A stretch of DNA of 64,000 nucleotides from Flavobacterium sp. Its GTDB lineage: Bacteria; Bacteroidota; Bacteroidia; Flavobacteriales; Flavobacteriaceae. Made by a program: the position numbers and the translations under genes. The stretch is taken from the NCBI RefSeq assembly GCF_027484945.1, contig NZ_JAIXRZ010000062.1, forward strand, positions 17,759-81,758, written 5' to 3'. The notes below the pieces were generated by a model. The model had not been told where the DNA came from. It did no database searches and saw only the letters and a list, made by a program, of their open reading frames with translations. Below, piece after piece: positions 25,178 through 33,871 of this stretch (its first letter is position 1; every line of letters begins with the position of its first letter).

Positions 25178-25259
25178 CCCCATATTTTCACTTTATGGGG
25201 TAAGGGGTCTATAAGTGGGAGGATACAAGGGGGGATGGGAGGAGGTGGAGATTACCACC
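25178..25259. other. Hairpins and G-run tract in the gap after the large recombinase
   Basis: CCCCAT (25178-25183) pairs with ATGGGG (25195-25200). A plus-strand tract with at least five G runs of three or more bases follows to 25240 (GGGG, GGGG, GGG, GGGGGG, GGG). A second hairpin, GGTGG / CCACC, lies at 25244-25259. This is very unlike the surrounding AT-rich DNA and has the spacing needed for a G-quadruplex. On the minus strand it may act as the recombinase terminator. Confidence 0.45.
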
Positions 25260-25284
25260 ACAAAGTAAGTAGGGTTATAATTGT

Positions 25285-27087
25285 TTATTTTTTTATTTTT
25301 CCAAAACTATCGGATAATCTTTTACCCATATCATCAATCCTTGTGTTTATAAAACTTTGTATGTATGATTGTGTGGTTGATATGTGTTGATGTCCTAATG
25401 AAACAGATAAGTCATATAGGTTTATGTCTTTATTGTTTTTAATTAAAATAGATGTATATGAATGTCTTGATTTGTGGGAAGTTAAATTAGGTATTCCAAT
25501 TTGTTTTCCCATTATTTTAAGAAGTTGATTGTAATAACTTCTTCTCCCCGAAAGTTTATTGTATTGATATTCATTCATCTTTTCAAACATCTTTTCATTT
25601 TTAATATCTAAAAAGTCCTTATCTTCAAGTAAAGGAAAAATAAAATTATTTGAATATTCATCATCCATCAAAATTTCCTTTACAATACCTATCATCTTTG
25701 AATATAAATTTTTGTGTAAATTATCAATAGAATTTAACCTTAATTCAATTTTTTTATTTACCCTATCTTCAACTAAATTTCTCAGATTTTTTAAGTAATT
25801 TAATTCAACATCTTCTAATAACATATTTTTTATATAATTAGATTTATTGACTTCATCCATACTTTTTTCAAATTTTCTAAAAGGATTAACAGAATAACTA
25901 CCATCATAAACATCTGTTTTTTTATGAGTAAGATGTTTAATTATTATATCACATTCTTTTAATGATGTTATGATGTTTTTACCATCATTCTGTTTGAAAA
26001 ATTTAATGTAATTTTCATCTACATAACTAATTTTAATTTTTACATTATTGTTTAATAAATTGTAATCCACTTTCTTGTTTTTTTCAATAAAAAACAATCC
26101 ATATTGGTAGTTTATTTTTCTAATGTATTCATATGTTTCTTTTAATTCATTTGAAATAAATTTTTCCGGTAAGTAGTTGAAAATTATTTGTAATGGTTTT
26201 TCATATAATAGTATATTGATAGGATGTTTTGTCTTCAACATTATTTTTTTTATCCTAATTTCATCACCATTTATATTTAAGTTATTCCAACGAAGGGTCA
26301 TCAAGTCAGACACACGTAATCCGTGATTAAAGAATTGGAATAAGAAAAAATTTCTAACATCGTTAATTGATAATAGTTGAGAATATCTACTATCTAACTC
26401 TCTTTTTTTTCCTTTGTTTTTTCCACTTTTAATTACATCGTATAATTCAGAATATAAGATTGTATTTATTTGGTCTTCATCCAAAAAATCAACATCAACC
26501 CTCCTTATAGTAGTTTTAATATTGTTGAATGGGTTTGGGTAGTATATATAATATCTTTGGTTTATTGATTTTGAAATAAACGACTTAAATGTTTTTGTTT
26601 TATAGGAAATACTATTATCAACAATTCCCCTGTCTTTTTTCAACCAAACTATCCATTCATTTATATAATCTTCGTTTATGTCTTTGAATAATACGTCTTC
26701 CTTATTAAATTTTGTTTTGTTAAATAACTTTACTAAAAATAATATGTTCTTATATTTTTGAGAAGTTCCTACACTCTTACAATTCGGTAATAATTTAGTT
26801 TCAACAAAAAACACTAATGATTTTTTTTCATCAGAAATAAAATCTGTCCTTTTTACAATACTATATTTATTGATGTATTTTTCAATTTCATCATTATAAA
26901 ACTGATAATCGGTAAGGGTGTGTTTAACACGTTGTTTAGTTTCGTCCCAGTGTCTTTTATGAATTGGAGGAAGTTTTAATGAAGTAATCTTAGTTTTACC
27001 TATATCAGTTAATCTCTCACTTACTCTCAAATACCCCTGTTTTTTATCAGGACTATTGGATTTCCAAACAATTTTTATTTTATTCAT
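25285..27087 (-). CDS. int: Large tyrosine recombinase, probable integrase of the element
   Basis: A 600-residue tyrosine recombinase lying 116 bases from the right junction, where an integrase is expected. The N-terminal third contains an arm-binding/SAM-like core-binding region. Catalytic residues are Arg258 in NHGLRVSDLM, a Lys near 286 (MLKTKH), His538 and Arg541 in SHKSRHSYT, His566 in LGHQHI and Tyr575 in TTQSYI. The distance from Arg258 to the H-x-x-R box is about 280 residues, against roughly 100 in ordinary family members, so the catalytic domain carries a large insertion. The catalytic set is complete. It most likely catalyses integration at GTCAAAGG in comM. Confidence 0.88.
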   Translation of the reverse strand: MNKIKIVWKSNSPDKKQGYLRVSERLTDIGKTKITSLKLPPIHKRHWDETKQRVKHTLTDYQFYNDEIEKYINKYSIVKRTDFISDEKKSLVFFVETKLLPNCKSVGTSQKYKNILFLVKLFNKTKFNKEDVLFKDINEDYINEWIVWLKKDRGIVDNSISYKTKTFKSFISKSINQRYYIYYPNPFNNIKTTIRRVDVDFLDEDQINTILYSELYDVIKSGKNKGKKRELDSRYSQLLSINDVRNFFLFQFFNHGLRVSDLMTLRWNNLNINGDEIRIKKIMLKTKHPINILLYEKPLQIIFNYLPEKFISNELKETYEYIRKINYQYGLFFIEKNKKVDYNLLNNNVKIKISYVDENYIKFFKQNDGKNIITSLKECDIIIKHLTHKKTDVYDGSYSVNPFRKFEKSMDEVNKSNYIKNMLLEDVELNYLKNLRNLVEDRVNKKIELRLNSIDNLHKNLYSKMIGIVKEILMDDEYSNNFIFPLLEDKDFLDIKNEKMFEKMNEYQYNKLSGRRSYYNQLLKIMGKQIGIPNLTSHKSRHSYTSILIKNNKDINLYDLSVSLGHQHISTTQSYIQSFINTRIDDMGKRLSDSFGKIKK

Positions 27088-27116
27088 TATGTCTTAATTG
27101 TGTCTTAAAAAAGAAA

Positions 27117-27124
27117 CAAAAATA
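27117..27124 (-). promoter_or_regulatory. -7 element for the large recombinase
   Basis: On the minus strand TATTTTTG (TAnnTTTG) lies 30 bases before the recombinase ATG. The 12-base context is the same as that in front of hsdM. Confidence 0.45.
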
Positions 27125-27191
27125 ACATTTATTTTATAAAATACAAAACATAATTAACTGATTATAATTTAATTAAGTATGGGTAAAAGTA

Positions 27192-27199
27192 TATCTTTG
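27192..27199 (+). promoter_or_regulatory. Possible outward promoter toward the comM 3' fragment
   Basis: TATCTTTG matches TAnnTTTG and lies just inside the element's right end, 35 bases before the first in-frame ATG of the comM 3' fragment. No good -33 element is seen, so activity is uncertain. Confidence 0.3.
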
Positions 27200-27203
27200 T
27201 GTC

Positions 27204-27211
27204 GTCAAAGG
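27204..27211 (+). repeat. attR core (right 8-bp direct repeat)
   Basis: GTCAAAGG, the right copy. With the element-side bases it forms CTTTG (27195-27199), six bases and CAAAG (27206-27210), an inverted repeat typical of recombinase core sites. Confidence 0.85.
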
Positions 27212-28151
27212 TCAAGAGTCGATTAAACGCTGTATGGAAATTGCGGCAGCTGGCGGTCATAATATTATTCTCATCGGTCCTCCAGGCGCTGGTAAAACGA
27301 TGTTGGCCAAACGATTACCCAGTATTTTACCTCCAATGACGCTTCGGGAGGCATTGGAAACAACCAAGATTCATAGTGTAGCTGGCAAGGTCAAGGAGGT
27401 CGGACTTATTAGTCAACGTCCGTTTCGGAATCCACACCATACCGCTTCTTCAGTCTCGTTGGTTGGTGGAGGAAGTTATCCGCAGCCAGGTGAAATTTCG
27501 TTAGCTCATAACGGGGTATTGTTCTTGGATGAGTTACCCGAGTTTAAAAGGGAAGTGTTGGAGGTTATGCGACAGCCTCTTGAAGACCGAGAAGTGACGA
27601 TTTCACGAGCAAAATTCACCATTACCTATCCGTCTTCATTTATGTTGGTAGCGAGCATGAATCCGAGTCCGGGTGGGTATTTTAATGATCCTAATGCTGC
27701 GGTTACCACATCACCATCCGAAATGCAACGCTACTTAAGTAAAATTTCAGGTCCACTTTTGGACCGAATCGACATTCATATTGAAGTCACTCCAGTGCCT
27801 TTTGATAAGTTGGCCGACCGGCAGCGATCGGAGGGGAGTTCTATCATTCGCGAACGCGTAATTGCCGCCCGTGAACTCCAAACCCAGCGCTTTTCTGACA
27901 TACCATCGATTCATTACAATGCACAAATGAATACACAATTAATACGCACCTATTGTGATTTGGACACAACCTCACTAACTTTGTTGAAAAGTGCAATGGA
28001 ACGATTGAATTTGTCTGCACGTGCCTATGATCGAATTTTAAAAGTAGCCCGAACCATTGCCGATCTCGAAGCATCGCCAACTGTTCAAGCTTCACATATC
28101 GCTGAGGCCATTCAATACCGCAGTTTAGATCGTGAAGGTTGGTTGGGATAA
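27204..28151 (+). pseudogene. comM: comM 3' fragment (AAA+ ATPase half)
   Basis: Continuation of the interrupted gene, in the same frame as 10279-10874 once the element is removed. It carries the whole ATPase: GPPGAGKTM (Walker A), LFLDELPEF (Walker B), the sensor region [11 protein letters not shown] and the C-terminal helical domain ([18 protein letters not shown]). The first usable ATG inside the fragment is at 27234, in [13 protein letters not shown] truncated protein of 305 residues could be made from it if a promoter exists, but the N-terminal domain is lost. A full-length ComM would be 511 residues. Confidence 0.93.
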
Positions 28152-28162
28152 AACTTTATATT

Positions 28163-29080
28163 ATGAAACCATTTTTTTTGACACTGTGTATTGCGCTTAG
28201 TATGAGTGCTCAAGAGCTGCCTAAAGTATTTTCGGGATCGATCCAACGATTGACCGATTTTAATTCAAAATTTGTTACTTCACGCAACATCGATATTTGG
28301 TTGCCCGAAGGGTATACAGAAAGTAAAAAATACAGTGTTTTGTATATGCATGACGGTCAAATGTTGTATGATCCTTCAACTACTTGGAATAAGCAAGCTT
28401 GGGAAGTTGACGACGTGATGACCGAATTGGTGCAAAAGGGTAGCGTTCAAAACTGCATTGTAGTAGGGATATGGAATGGGGGAGTGACGCGTCATGCGGA
28501 TTATTTTCCTCAAAAACCATTTGAGCAACTCAGTCAAAAGCAACAAGATTCATTATATTCAGTGAACCGTCCTAACGGAAATTCGGTTTTTCAAAAATAT
28601 ACCGTCCAATCCGACAAGTATTTGATGTTTATTGTAACCGAATTGAAACCTTTTATTGATAGTCATTTTGCAGTTTATACCGATGTAGCTCATACGTTTA
28701 TAGCGGGTAGCAGTATGGGCGGATTGATTTCGATGTACGCCCTTTGTGAGTATCCCAAAATTTTTGGTGGTGCGGCCTGTTTATCAACCCATTGGCCGGG
28801 AGTTTTTTCGGTTGAAAACAACCCGATTCCTAAGCAATTTATTCGGTATTTGGAAAAACATTTACCCAAAACCAACTCTTGTAAAATCTACTTCGATTTT
28901 GGTACGGCCACATTAGATGCTTTATATGAACCGTATCAAAAGATGGTGGATCAGGTTTTATTGACAAAAGGTTGGTGTGAAAATCATTGGATAACACGAA
29001 AATTTGAAGGTGAAGATCATAGTGAGAAGGCATGGAACAAACGACTACCTATTCCATTAACCCATTTGTTGGGAAATTAA
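28163..29080 (+). CDS. Secreted alpha/beta-hydrolase of the esterase D / enterochelin-esterase type
   Basis: Predicted periplasmic esterase of 305 residues. A signal peptide (KPFFLTLCIALSMSA) precedes the mature chain. The nucleophile elbow is GSSMGG (Ser), after the WLPEGY and YMHDGQ motifs common to this family. The catalytic His is in GEDHSEKAW near the C-terminus. The open frame begins eight codons earlier inside comM, but the ATG at 28163 directly precedes the signal peptide. It lies 11 bases after the comM stop and so may share transcription with it. Its natural substrate cannot be deduced. Confidence 0.75.
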   Translation: MKPFFLTLCIALSMSAQELPKVFSGSIQRLTDFNSKFVTSRNIDIWLPEGYTESKKYSVLYMHDGQMLYDPSTTWNKQAWEVDDVMTELVQKGSVQNCIVVGIWNGGVTRHADYFPQKPFEQLSQKQQDSLYSVNRPNGNSVFQKYTVQSDKYLMFIVTELKPFIDSHFAVYTDVAHTFIAGSSMGGLISMYALCEYPKIFGGAACLSTHWPGVFSVENNPIPKQFIRYLEKHLPKTNSCKIYFDFGTATLDALYEPYQKMVDQVLLTKGWCENHWITRKFEGEDHSEKAWNKRLPIPLTHLLGN

Positions 29081-29169
29081 AGTTTGAAGTTGCTGCTTTC
29101 TATGAAATACCTATGAAAATTAATTTGTTTTTTTACTCCTTATTTTGTTGTAAGCTTAAATGACTCACA

Positions 29170-30504
29170 TTAAAATTGAAAAATTTTAAAAACTTTTTTT
29201 ATACATTTTAATTTGTTTTTATAAGGTGCATATCGGAGAGGAATATCCATACTGAAGGGCTTATAGACGCATGCTTTACGGTGGGAAAACGTTTCAAATC
29301 CCCAACGTCCATGGTAAGCGCCGTTGCCACTATTTCCAACACCTCCAAAAGGGAGTCGGCTATTATTGAAATGGATTATGGTGTCGTTAATGCAGCCCCC
29401 ACCAAACGAATAGCGCTTAAAAAGGCTTTTTGCCCAGCTTAGATTATTTGAGAATACATATAATGCTAAGGGTTTTTCATAAGTAGAAATCCAATCATGA
29501 ATTTCACTTTCATTAGTATATGAAATAATGGGGAGAATAGGTCCAAAGATTTCATCTTGCATTACCTTGCTGTTTTTTGTAGGGTTGCCAAGAAGCGTCG
29601 GACCCATATACCGTGAATTTTCATCACAATCGCCACCATAAAGCAAATCGCCATCCTTTAAAAACTGCTGTAGACGTTCCCAATTTTTAGTATTGATTAT
29701 ACGTGTATAATCGGGCGATTCTTTGGGATTAACACCATATGCACGTTCAATTTCTACTATCAGAGCAGCGGTTAATTTTTTATAGATCGATTCTTTTACC
29801 AAAATATAGTCGGGAGCAATACAGGTTTGCCCAGCATTGATAAATTTTCCCCAAACTAATCGTTTTGCCGTTACGCGAATATTGGTATCATCTGAAATTA
29901 TGCAAGGGTTTTTGCCCCCGAGTTCAAGTGTGCAAGGGGTGAGGTGAGTGGCAGCAGCTTGAGCAACAATTTTGCCAACCGCAACACTGCCGGTGAAAAA
30001 AATATAATCCCATCGTTGTTGTAATAAATTTTGTGTTGGTGCAACACCTCCTTCAATTACTTGAACTTCTTCAGGATTAAACACCTCTTCAATAATATTT
30101 CGAATTATCGAGGAAACTGTAGGGGTAAGTTCAGAGGGTTTAAGTACAACAGTATTTCCTGCGGCTATTGCGGCTATCATAGGGGCTATCGCTAATTGAA
30201 ACGGATAGTTCCAAGGCGCAATAATGAGTACTTTTCCATAGGGTTCAAAATAGATGCGATCTACCGATGGAAAATTGAGTATTGAAGGCCATTTTCGTTG
30301 GGGTTTGCTCCATTGGTCGATATGGCGCAGCGTGTGTTTAATGGATGATAAAACATAAGCAGTTTCTGTAACAACCGCTTCAAATTCGGGCTTATTAAAA
30401 TCGGTTGCAAGAGCCTCAATTATCGCTTTTTCATTCGATTCAATACACCGATACAAAGCTTTGAGTTTTTGCTTGCGGTAGCTGATATGTTCGTGTAAAT
30501 TCAT
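29170..30504 (-). CDS. Aldehyde dehydrogenase, class 3 type
   Basis: NAD(P)-dependent oxidation of aldehydes to carboxylic acids. The 444-residue length and absence of the longer N-terminus fit the ALDH3/coniferyl-aldehyde type. Visible are APWNYPFQ, the cofactor loop FFTGSVAVGK, the general base Glu in LELGGKNP, and the nucleophilic Cys in NAGQTCIAPDY. The C-terminal FGGVGNSG and SHRKACVYKP segment is typical of the class. It stands alone between an esterase and a pseudouridine synthase gene, so the physiological aldehyde is unknown. Confidence 0.88.
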   Translation of the reverse strand: MNLHEHISYRKQKLKALYRCIESNEKAIIEALATDFNKPEFEAVVTETAYVLSSIKHTLRHIDQWSKPQRKWPSILNFPSVDRIYFEPYGKVLIIAPWNYPFQLAIAPMIAAIAAGNTVVLKPSELTPTVSSIIRNIIEEVFNPEEVQVIEGGVAPTQNLLQQRWDYIFFTGSVAVGKIVAQAAATHLTPCTLELGGKNPCIISDDTNIRVTAKRLVWGKFINAGQTCIAPDYILVKESIYKKLTAALIVEIERAYGVNPKESPDYTRIINTKNWERLQQFLKDGDLLYGGDCDENSRYMGPTLLGNPTKNSKVMQDEIFGPILPIISYTNESEIHDWISTYEKPLALYVFSNNLSWAKSLFKRYSFGGGCINDTIIHFNNSRLPFGGVGNSGNGAYHGRWGFETFSHRKACVYKPFSMDIPLRYAPYKNKLKCIKKVFKIFQF

Positions 30505-30693
30505 CTTAAAATATACCTATGCGCCAACCAAATAAAGGTCAGCTTGACAACCCGATTCCGACATAATGTTCTTGCACTTTACCACTGAAATTTACAAAAA
30601 ACAAAAAATTGGAGGTGCCGTTTTTTCGTCAATCAATATAGGGATTTGTATTAAAGTTAGCAACTTTTTTTAATGAATCAAAAAATCCATATA

Positions 30694-31386
30694 CTAAGCT
30701 AAAGTATTCCAAAGCGAATCTTTGGGAGGAGGGGCGGTAATCGTAATAGATTCTTTTGTTACGGGATGTATAAAATGTAATTTATGTGCGTGTAGATGGA
30801 TACCACCATCGGGATTACTTCGGTCAAAACCATATTTTAAATCGCCCTTTATTGGACATCCAATTGCAGCGAGTTGGGCACGAATTTGATGGTGACGCCC
30901 TGTGTGAAGTTCAATTTCTAAAGCAAAATACCGATCCAGTTTTTGTAGAATTCGATATGATAAACTTGCCATTTTACTCTCGGAAACTTCTTTGATATAG
31001 GCTTTTGAGGTATTGTTTTTAGTGTTACGCTTTAAATAGTGAATGATTGTGTCTTCTGACTTTGGTGGATTGTTTTTCACTATTGCCCAATACGTTTTTT
31101 GCGTTTCACGATTCCGGAATATTGCATTCATACGTTCCAACGCTTTTGAAGTTCGCGCAAATAAAACCAGCCCTGTAGTCGGCCGATCCAAACGATGCAC
31201 TACACCCAAGAAAACTTCACCGGGTTTATGATACTTATTTTTGAGATATAATTTAACGATTTCAGAAAGCGGTTGATCTTGAGTTTTATCCCCTTGAACA
31301 ATGTCGCCAACACGTTTGTTGACTACAACAAGATGGTTGTCTTCATACAATACGTCTAAATTGTCTGGTGTACTCAATAGCTTCAT
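30694..31386 (-). CDS. RluA-family pseudouridine synthase
   Basis: RNA pseudouridine synthase of 230 residues. The catalytic Asp is in HRLDRPTTG, followed by LFARTSKAL and the family motif ELHTGRHHQIRAQLA. There is no N-terminal S4 domain, which separates it from full-length RluD and makes it one of the short RluA/RluC-like forms. The target nucleotide (rRNA or tRNA) cannot be decided from sequence. The gene reads in the same direction as panB but is separated by about 100 bases containing three 8-base repeats (TCTTCAAA-like). Confidence 0.88.
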   Translation of the reverse strand: MKLLSTPDNLDVLYEDNHLVVVNKRVGDIVQGDKTQDQPLSEIVKLYLKNKYHKPGEVFLGVVHRLDRPTTGLVLFARTSKALERMNAIFRNRETQKTYWAIVKNNPPKSEDTIIHYLKRNTKNNTSKAYIKEVSESKMASLSYRILQKLDRYFALEIELHTGRHHQIRAQLAAIGCPIKGDLKYGFDRSNPDGGIHLHAHKLHFIHPVTKESITITAPPPKDSLWNTLA

Positions 31387-31485
31387 GAAAAAATCGAATT
31401 AACTGCAGTTGTAGGGTAAATGAATGGGTTTAACAGTTAGCGAATAAGCAATCAAAAATCATCTTCAAATCTTCAAATCCTCAAA

Positions 31486-32304
31486 TCAATACTGCTCATT
31501 TGCATTAGGAAAGTCAACAGCTTTGACATCACTTACATACTGTCCAATGGCTTTGGTCATGTCTTCATACAAATTCATGTAACGGCGTAAAAAGCGCGGA
31601 CTAAATTCATGGGTCATACCAATCATATCGTGCAATACCAATACTTGTCCATCAACACCGCTACCAGCTCCAATTCCAATTACGGGAATTTGGATACTCT
31701 CAGCTACTTTTTGTGCCAACTTAGCAGGGATTTTTTCCAAAACAAGAGCGAAACACCCCAACCGCTCTAAAAGTTTAGCATCTTCTATCAATTTGTCTGC
31801 TTCGGCTTCTTCTTTGGCGCGAACCGTGTACGTTCCAAATTTATAAATGGATTGTGGCGTTAAGCCCAAATGACCCATAACCGGTATTCCGGCATTTAAT
31901 ATTTTTTTAATCGAATCTTTAATTTCGGAGCCACCCTCTAATTTAACGGCATGACCACCACTTTCTTTCATAATTCGGATAGACGAACGCAACGCCTCTT
32001 TCGGATCGGATTGGTAAGTACCAAAGGGTAAATCTACAACAACCAACGCACGATCGATTGCACGAACAACGGAAGAGGCATGGTAAATCATCTGATCAAG
32101 AGTAATGGGTAGCGTCGTTTCATGACCAGCCATCACATTACTTGCCGAGTCGCCTACTAATATTACATCAACACCAGCCGTATCGACTATTTTTGCCATC
32201 GTATAATCATAAGCTGTAAGCATGGAAATTTTTTCTCCATTGGCTTTCATGTCCACAAGTGATTTTGTGGTGATTTTTTTATAATCTTTTTTTGCGACTG
32301 ACAT
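31486..32304 (-). CDS. panB: 3-methyl-2-oxobutanoate hydroxymethyltransferase
   Basis: First committed enzyme of pantothenate synthesis: it adds a hydroxymethyl group from methylenetetrahydrofolate to 2-oxoisovalerate. The 272-residue chain has [12 protein letters not shown], the metal-binding [27 protein letters not shown], the GHLGLTPQS motif and [14 protein letters not shown], all diagnostic. The ATG at 32304 ([10 protein letters not shown]) fits better than the longer frame from 32352. No panC or panD is adjacent. Confidence 0.95.
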   Translation of the reverse strand: MSVAKKDYKKITTKSLVDMKANGEKISMLTAYDYTMAKIVDTAGVDVILVGDSASNVMAGHETTLPITLDQMIYHASSVVRAIDRALVVVDLPFGTYQSDPKEALRSSIRIMKESGGHAVKLEGGSEIKDSIKKILNAGIPVMGHLGLTPQSIYKFGTYTVRAKEEAEADKLIEDAKLLERLGCFALVLEKIPAKLAQKVAESIQIPVIGIGAGSGVDGQVLVLHDMIGMTHEFSPRFLRRYMNLYEDMTKAIGQYVSDVKAVDFPNANEQY

Positions 32305-32411
32305 GTTTTTATTTTTTGTACTATTGTGCGCTGTAAAAATACTAAATTGCATTAGTTTAATTATGAAAACCTACGATTTTATATCGTAAGTTATTTTGAA
32401 TTTTACACTTG

Positions 32412-32849
32412 ATGAAAGCCCTACTTATTGTATTTACTTGTTTATTATCCCATGCAGTTCAAGGGCAAGAGCTTGAAGTTAAGCAAACAATAGCATTTTT
32501 TTTTGAGGGTTTTCATCAGCGGGATACGGTAAAAATGCAATCGGTATGCAGTAAAAATCTTCGATTACAGTCAATATTGGAATCAAAAACAAAAGGCAAT
32601 CAACTTTCGGATCAAACCCCTGCTGAATTTTTCAATTCCATTGCAAAAATACCTTTAGAAGTTCGTTTTGAAGAGCGATTATTGAGTTATTCGATTCAAA
32701 TTGACCATTCAATGGCAACCGTTTGGGCACCCTACGAATTTTATTTAAACGGGCAGTTAAGTCATTCTGGAGTGAATGTATTTACGTTGTATAAAGAAAT
32801 GGACACTTGGAAGATTATTAATATTATAGATACCCGACGTCGATTATGA
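32412..32849 (+). CDS. Secreted NTF2-like (SnoaL-fold) protein
   Basis: A 145-residue protein with a signal peptide (KALLIVFTCLLSHAVQG) and an NTF2-like mature domain, as suggested by VKQTIAFFFEGFHQRDTVKM at its start and VWAPYEFYLNG plus GVNVFTLYKEMDTWKIINI at its end. Family members bind small ligands or act as scaffolds, so no reaction is proposed. The frame begins at a TTG (32409), but the ATG at 32412 is the natural start. The stop overlaps the porin gene start by four bases, so the two are likely co-translated. Confidence 0.65.
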   Translation: MKALLIVFTCLLSHAVQGQELEVKQTIAFFFEGFHQRDTVKMQSVCSKNLRLQSILESKTKGNQLSDQTPAEFFNSIAKIPLEVRFEERLLSYSIQIDHSMATVWAPYEFYLNGQLSHSGVNVFTLYKEMDTWKIINIIDTRRRL

Positions 32850-33871
32850 GAAACTGGATTTTATTTTTTATTCCCTTTTTAAGTTTAGGACAAAAGGATT
32901 CGTTGCAATTGGAATTTGGTGGATTCTTAGACACTTATTATTCGTATGATATTGATGCGCCAAAAGGCGAACAAAAGTTACCTTTCATGTATAATTACAA
33001 TCGTCATAATGAATTTGCGGTCAATTTAGCGCTACTTAAAGCTAAAATCACTTATAAAAATTGTTATGCTTCTATTGCTTTGCAAGCAGGTACCTATGTG
33101 ATGGATAATTATGCTAATGAAAACGTAAAGTACCTAAATGAAGCCTATGTAGGTACGTATTTGGATCAAGCGAAAAAGCATAATATAGAAATCGGTATAT
33201 TACCAAGTTATATCGGTTTTGAGTCGGCGGCTAGTTTAAATAATCCAACGTTGACTCGTTCTATTTTAGCGGATAATTCGCCTTATTTTATGACGGGTAT
33301 ATGGTACCATTATAATCCCAATTCCCGATGGAGTATTGGGATGTTGGTCATGAATGGTTGGCAACGAATTCAAAAACCAGAGCGTTCAGCTGCCCCTGCT
33401 TTGGGTACGCAAGTTAGCTATAAACCCAGCTCGAAACACCTGCTAAATTGGAGTAGCTATGCCGGAAAAGAACAGTATGCTGCATTTTCAGGAATGCGTT
33501 GGTTTGAAAATTTCTATTGGGATGCCCAGTGGAGTCCAAATTGGCGGACAATTTTGGGAGTTGATTTGGGAATACAAAATACGCCCGATGGATCTAAAAA
33601 TTGGTGGTCGCCTATTGCGATTACACAATATCAAGCGAATTCCCAATGGCAAATGGCATTACGATTAGAATACTATAGTGATCCCCATCAAATGATTATT
33701 GCAACAGGGCAACCATTTGCGACTTGGGGGAGTTCAGTAAATGTAGATTACACCTTAAATAAATACTTCAAATACCGCATTGAAACGCGCTATTTGTCTG
33801 CCACCGAGTCAGTTCTAAATTCGGCCAATTCGAACTTGTTTTTTACTACGGGATTAGTGCTTGGTTTTTAA
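32846..33871 (+). CDS. Outer-membrane beta-barrel porin-like protein
   Basis: A 341-residue protein with a short signal peptide (RNWILFFIPFLSLG) and a chain of alternating, aromatic-rich beta strands ending in TTGLVLGF; a C-terminal Phe is usual for outer-membrane barrels. The start of the mature protein, LEFGGFLDTYYSYDIDAP, and YNRHNEFAVNLALLKA match the Bacteroidota porin group (OmpL/BBP2-like). It is coupled to the NTF2-like gene by a four-base overlap. Its 3' end overlaps by four bases the convergent sdaA gene. The transported solute is unknown. Confidence 0.75.
   Translation: MRNWILFFIPFLSLGQKDSLQLEFGGFLDTYYSYDIDAPKGEQKLPFMYNYNRHNEFAVNLALLKAKITYKNCYASIALQAGTYVMDNYANENVKYLNEAYVGTYLDQAKKHNIEIGILPSYIGFESAASLNNPTLTRSILADNSPYFMTGIWYHYNPNSRWSIGMLVMNGWQRIQKPERSAAPALGTQVSYKPSSKHLLNWSSYAGKEQYAAFSGMRWFENFYWDAQWSPNWRTILGVDLGIQNTPDGSKNWWSPIAITQYQANSQWQMALRLEYYSDPHQMIIATGQPFATWGSSVNVDYTLNKYFKYRIETRYLSATESVLNSANSNLFFTTGLVLGF

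Larger units (their letters stand above)
10867..27211. mobile_element. 16.3-kb integrative element inserted in comM
   Basis: GTCAAAGG occurs at 10867-10874 and at 27204-27211. Joining base 10874 to base 27212 recreates a continuous frame reading [19 protein letters not shown], exactly the conserved comM sequence. The 8-bp repeat is therefore the shared attachment core or target duplication. The removable unit is 16,337 bp. Inside lie two tyrosine recombinases, an HUH-type endonuclease, a type I restriction-modification operon with two extra nuclease-fold genes, and several unrecognised genes. At the right junction CTTTG-N6-CAAAG forms an inverted repeat typical of tyrosine-recombinase core sites. 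No transposase or integrase of the DDE type is seen. Confidence 0.93.

Noticed and set aside
10867..27211. Prophage
   Set aside because: No capsid, portal, terminase or tail genes are visible; the content is recombinases, an HUH protein and restriction genes.
10279..28151. comM split explained by sequencing error or frameshift
   Set aside because: The halves are 16 kb apart with direct repeats at both junctions and recombinase genes between them; this is an insertion.
31440..31487. Three 8-base repeats (TCTTCAAA-like) near panB as a fifth array
   Set aside because: Too short, and the period is eight rather than seven; may be chance.
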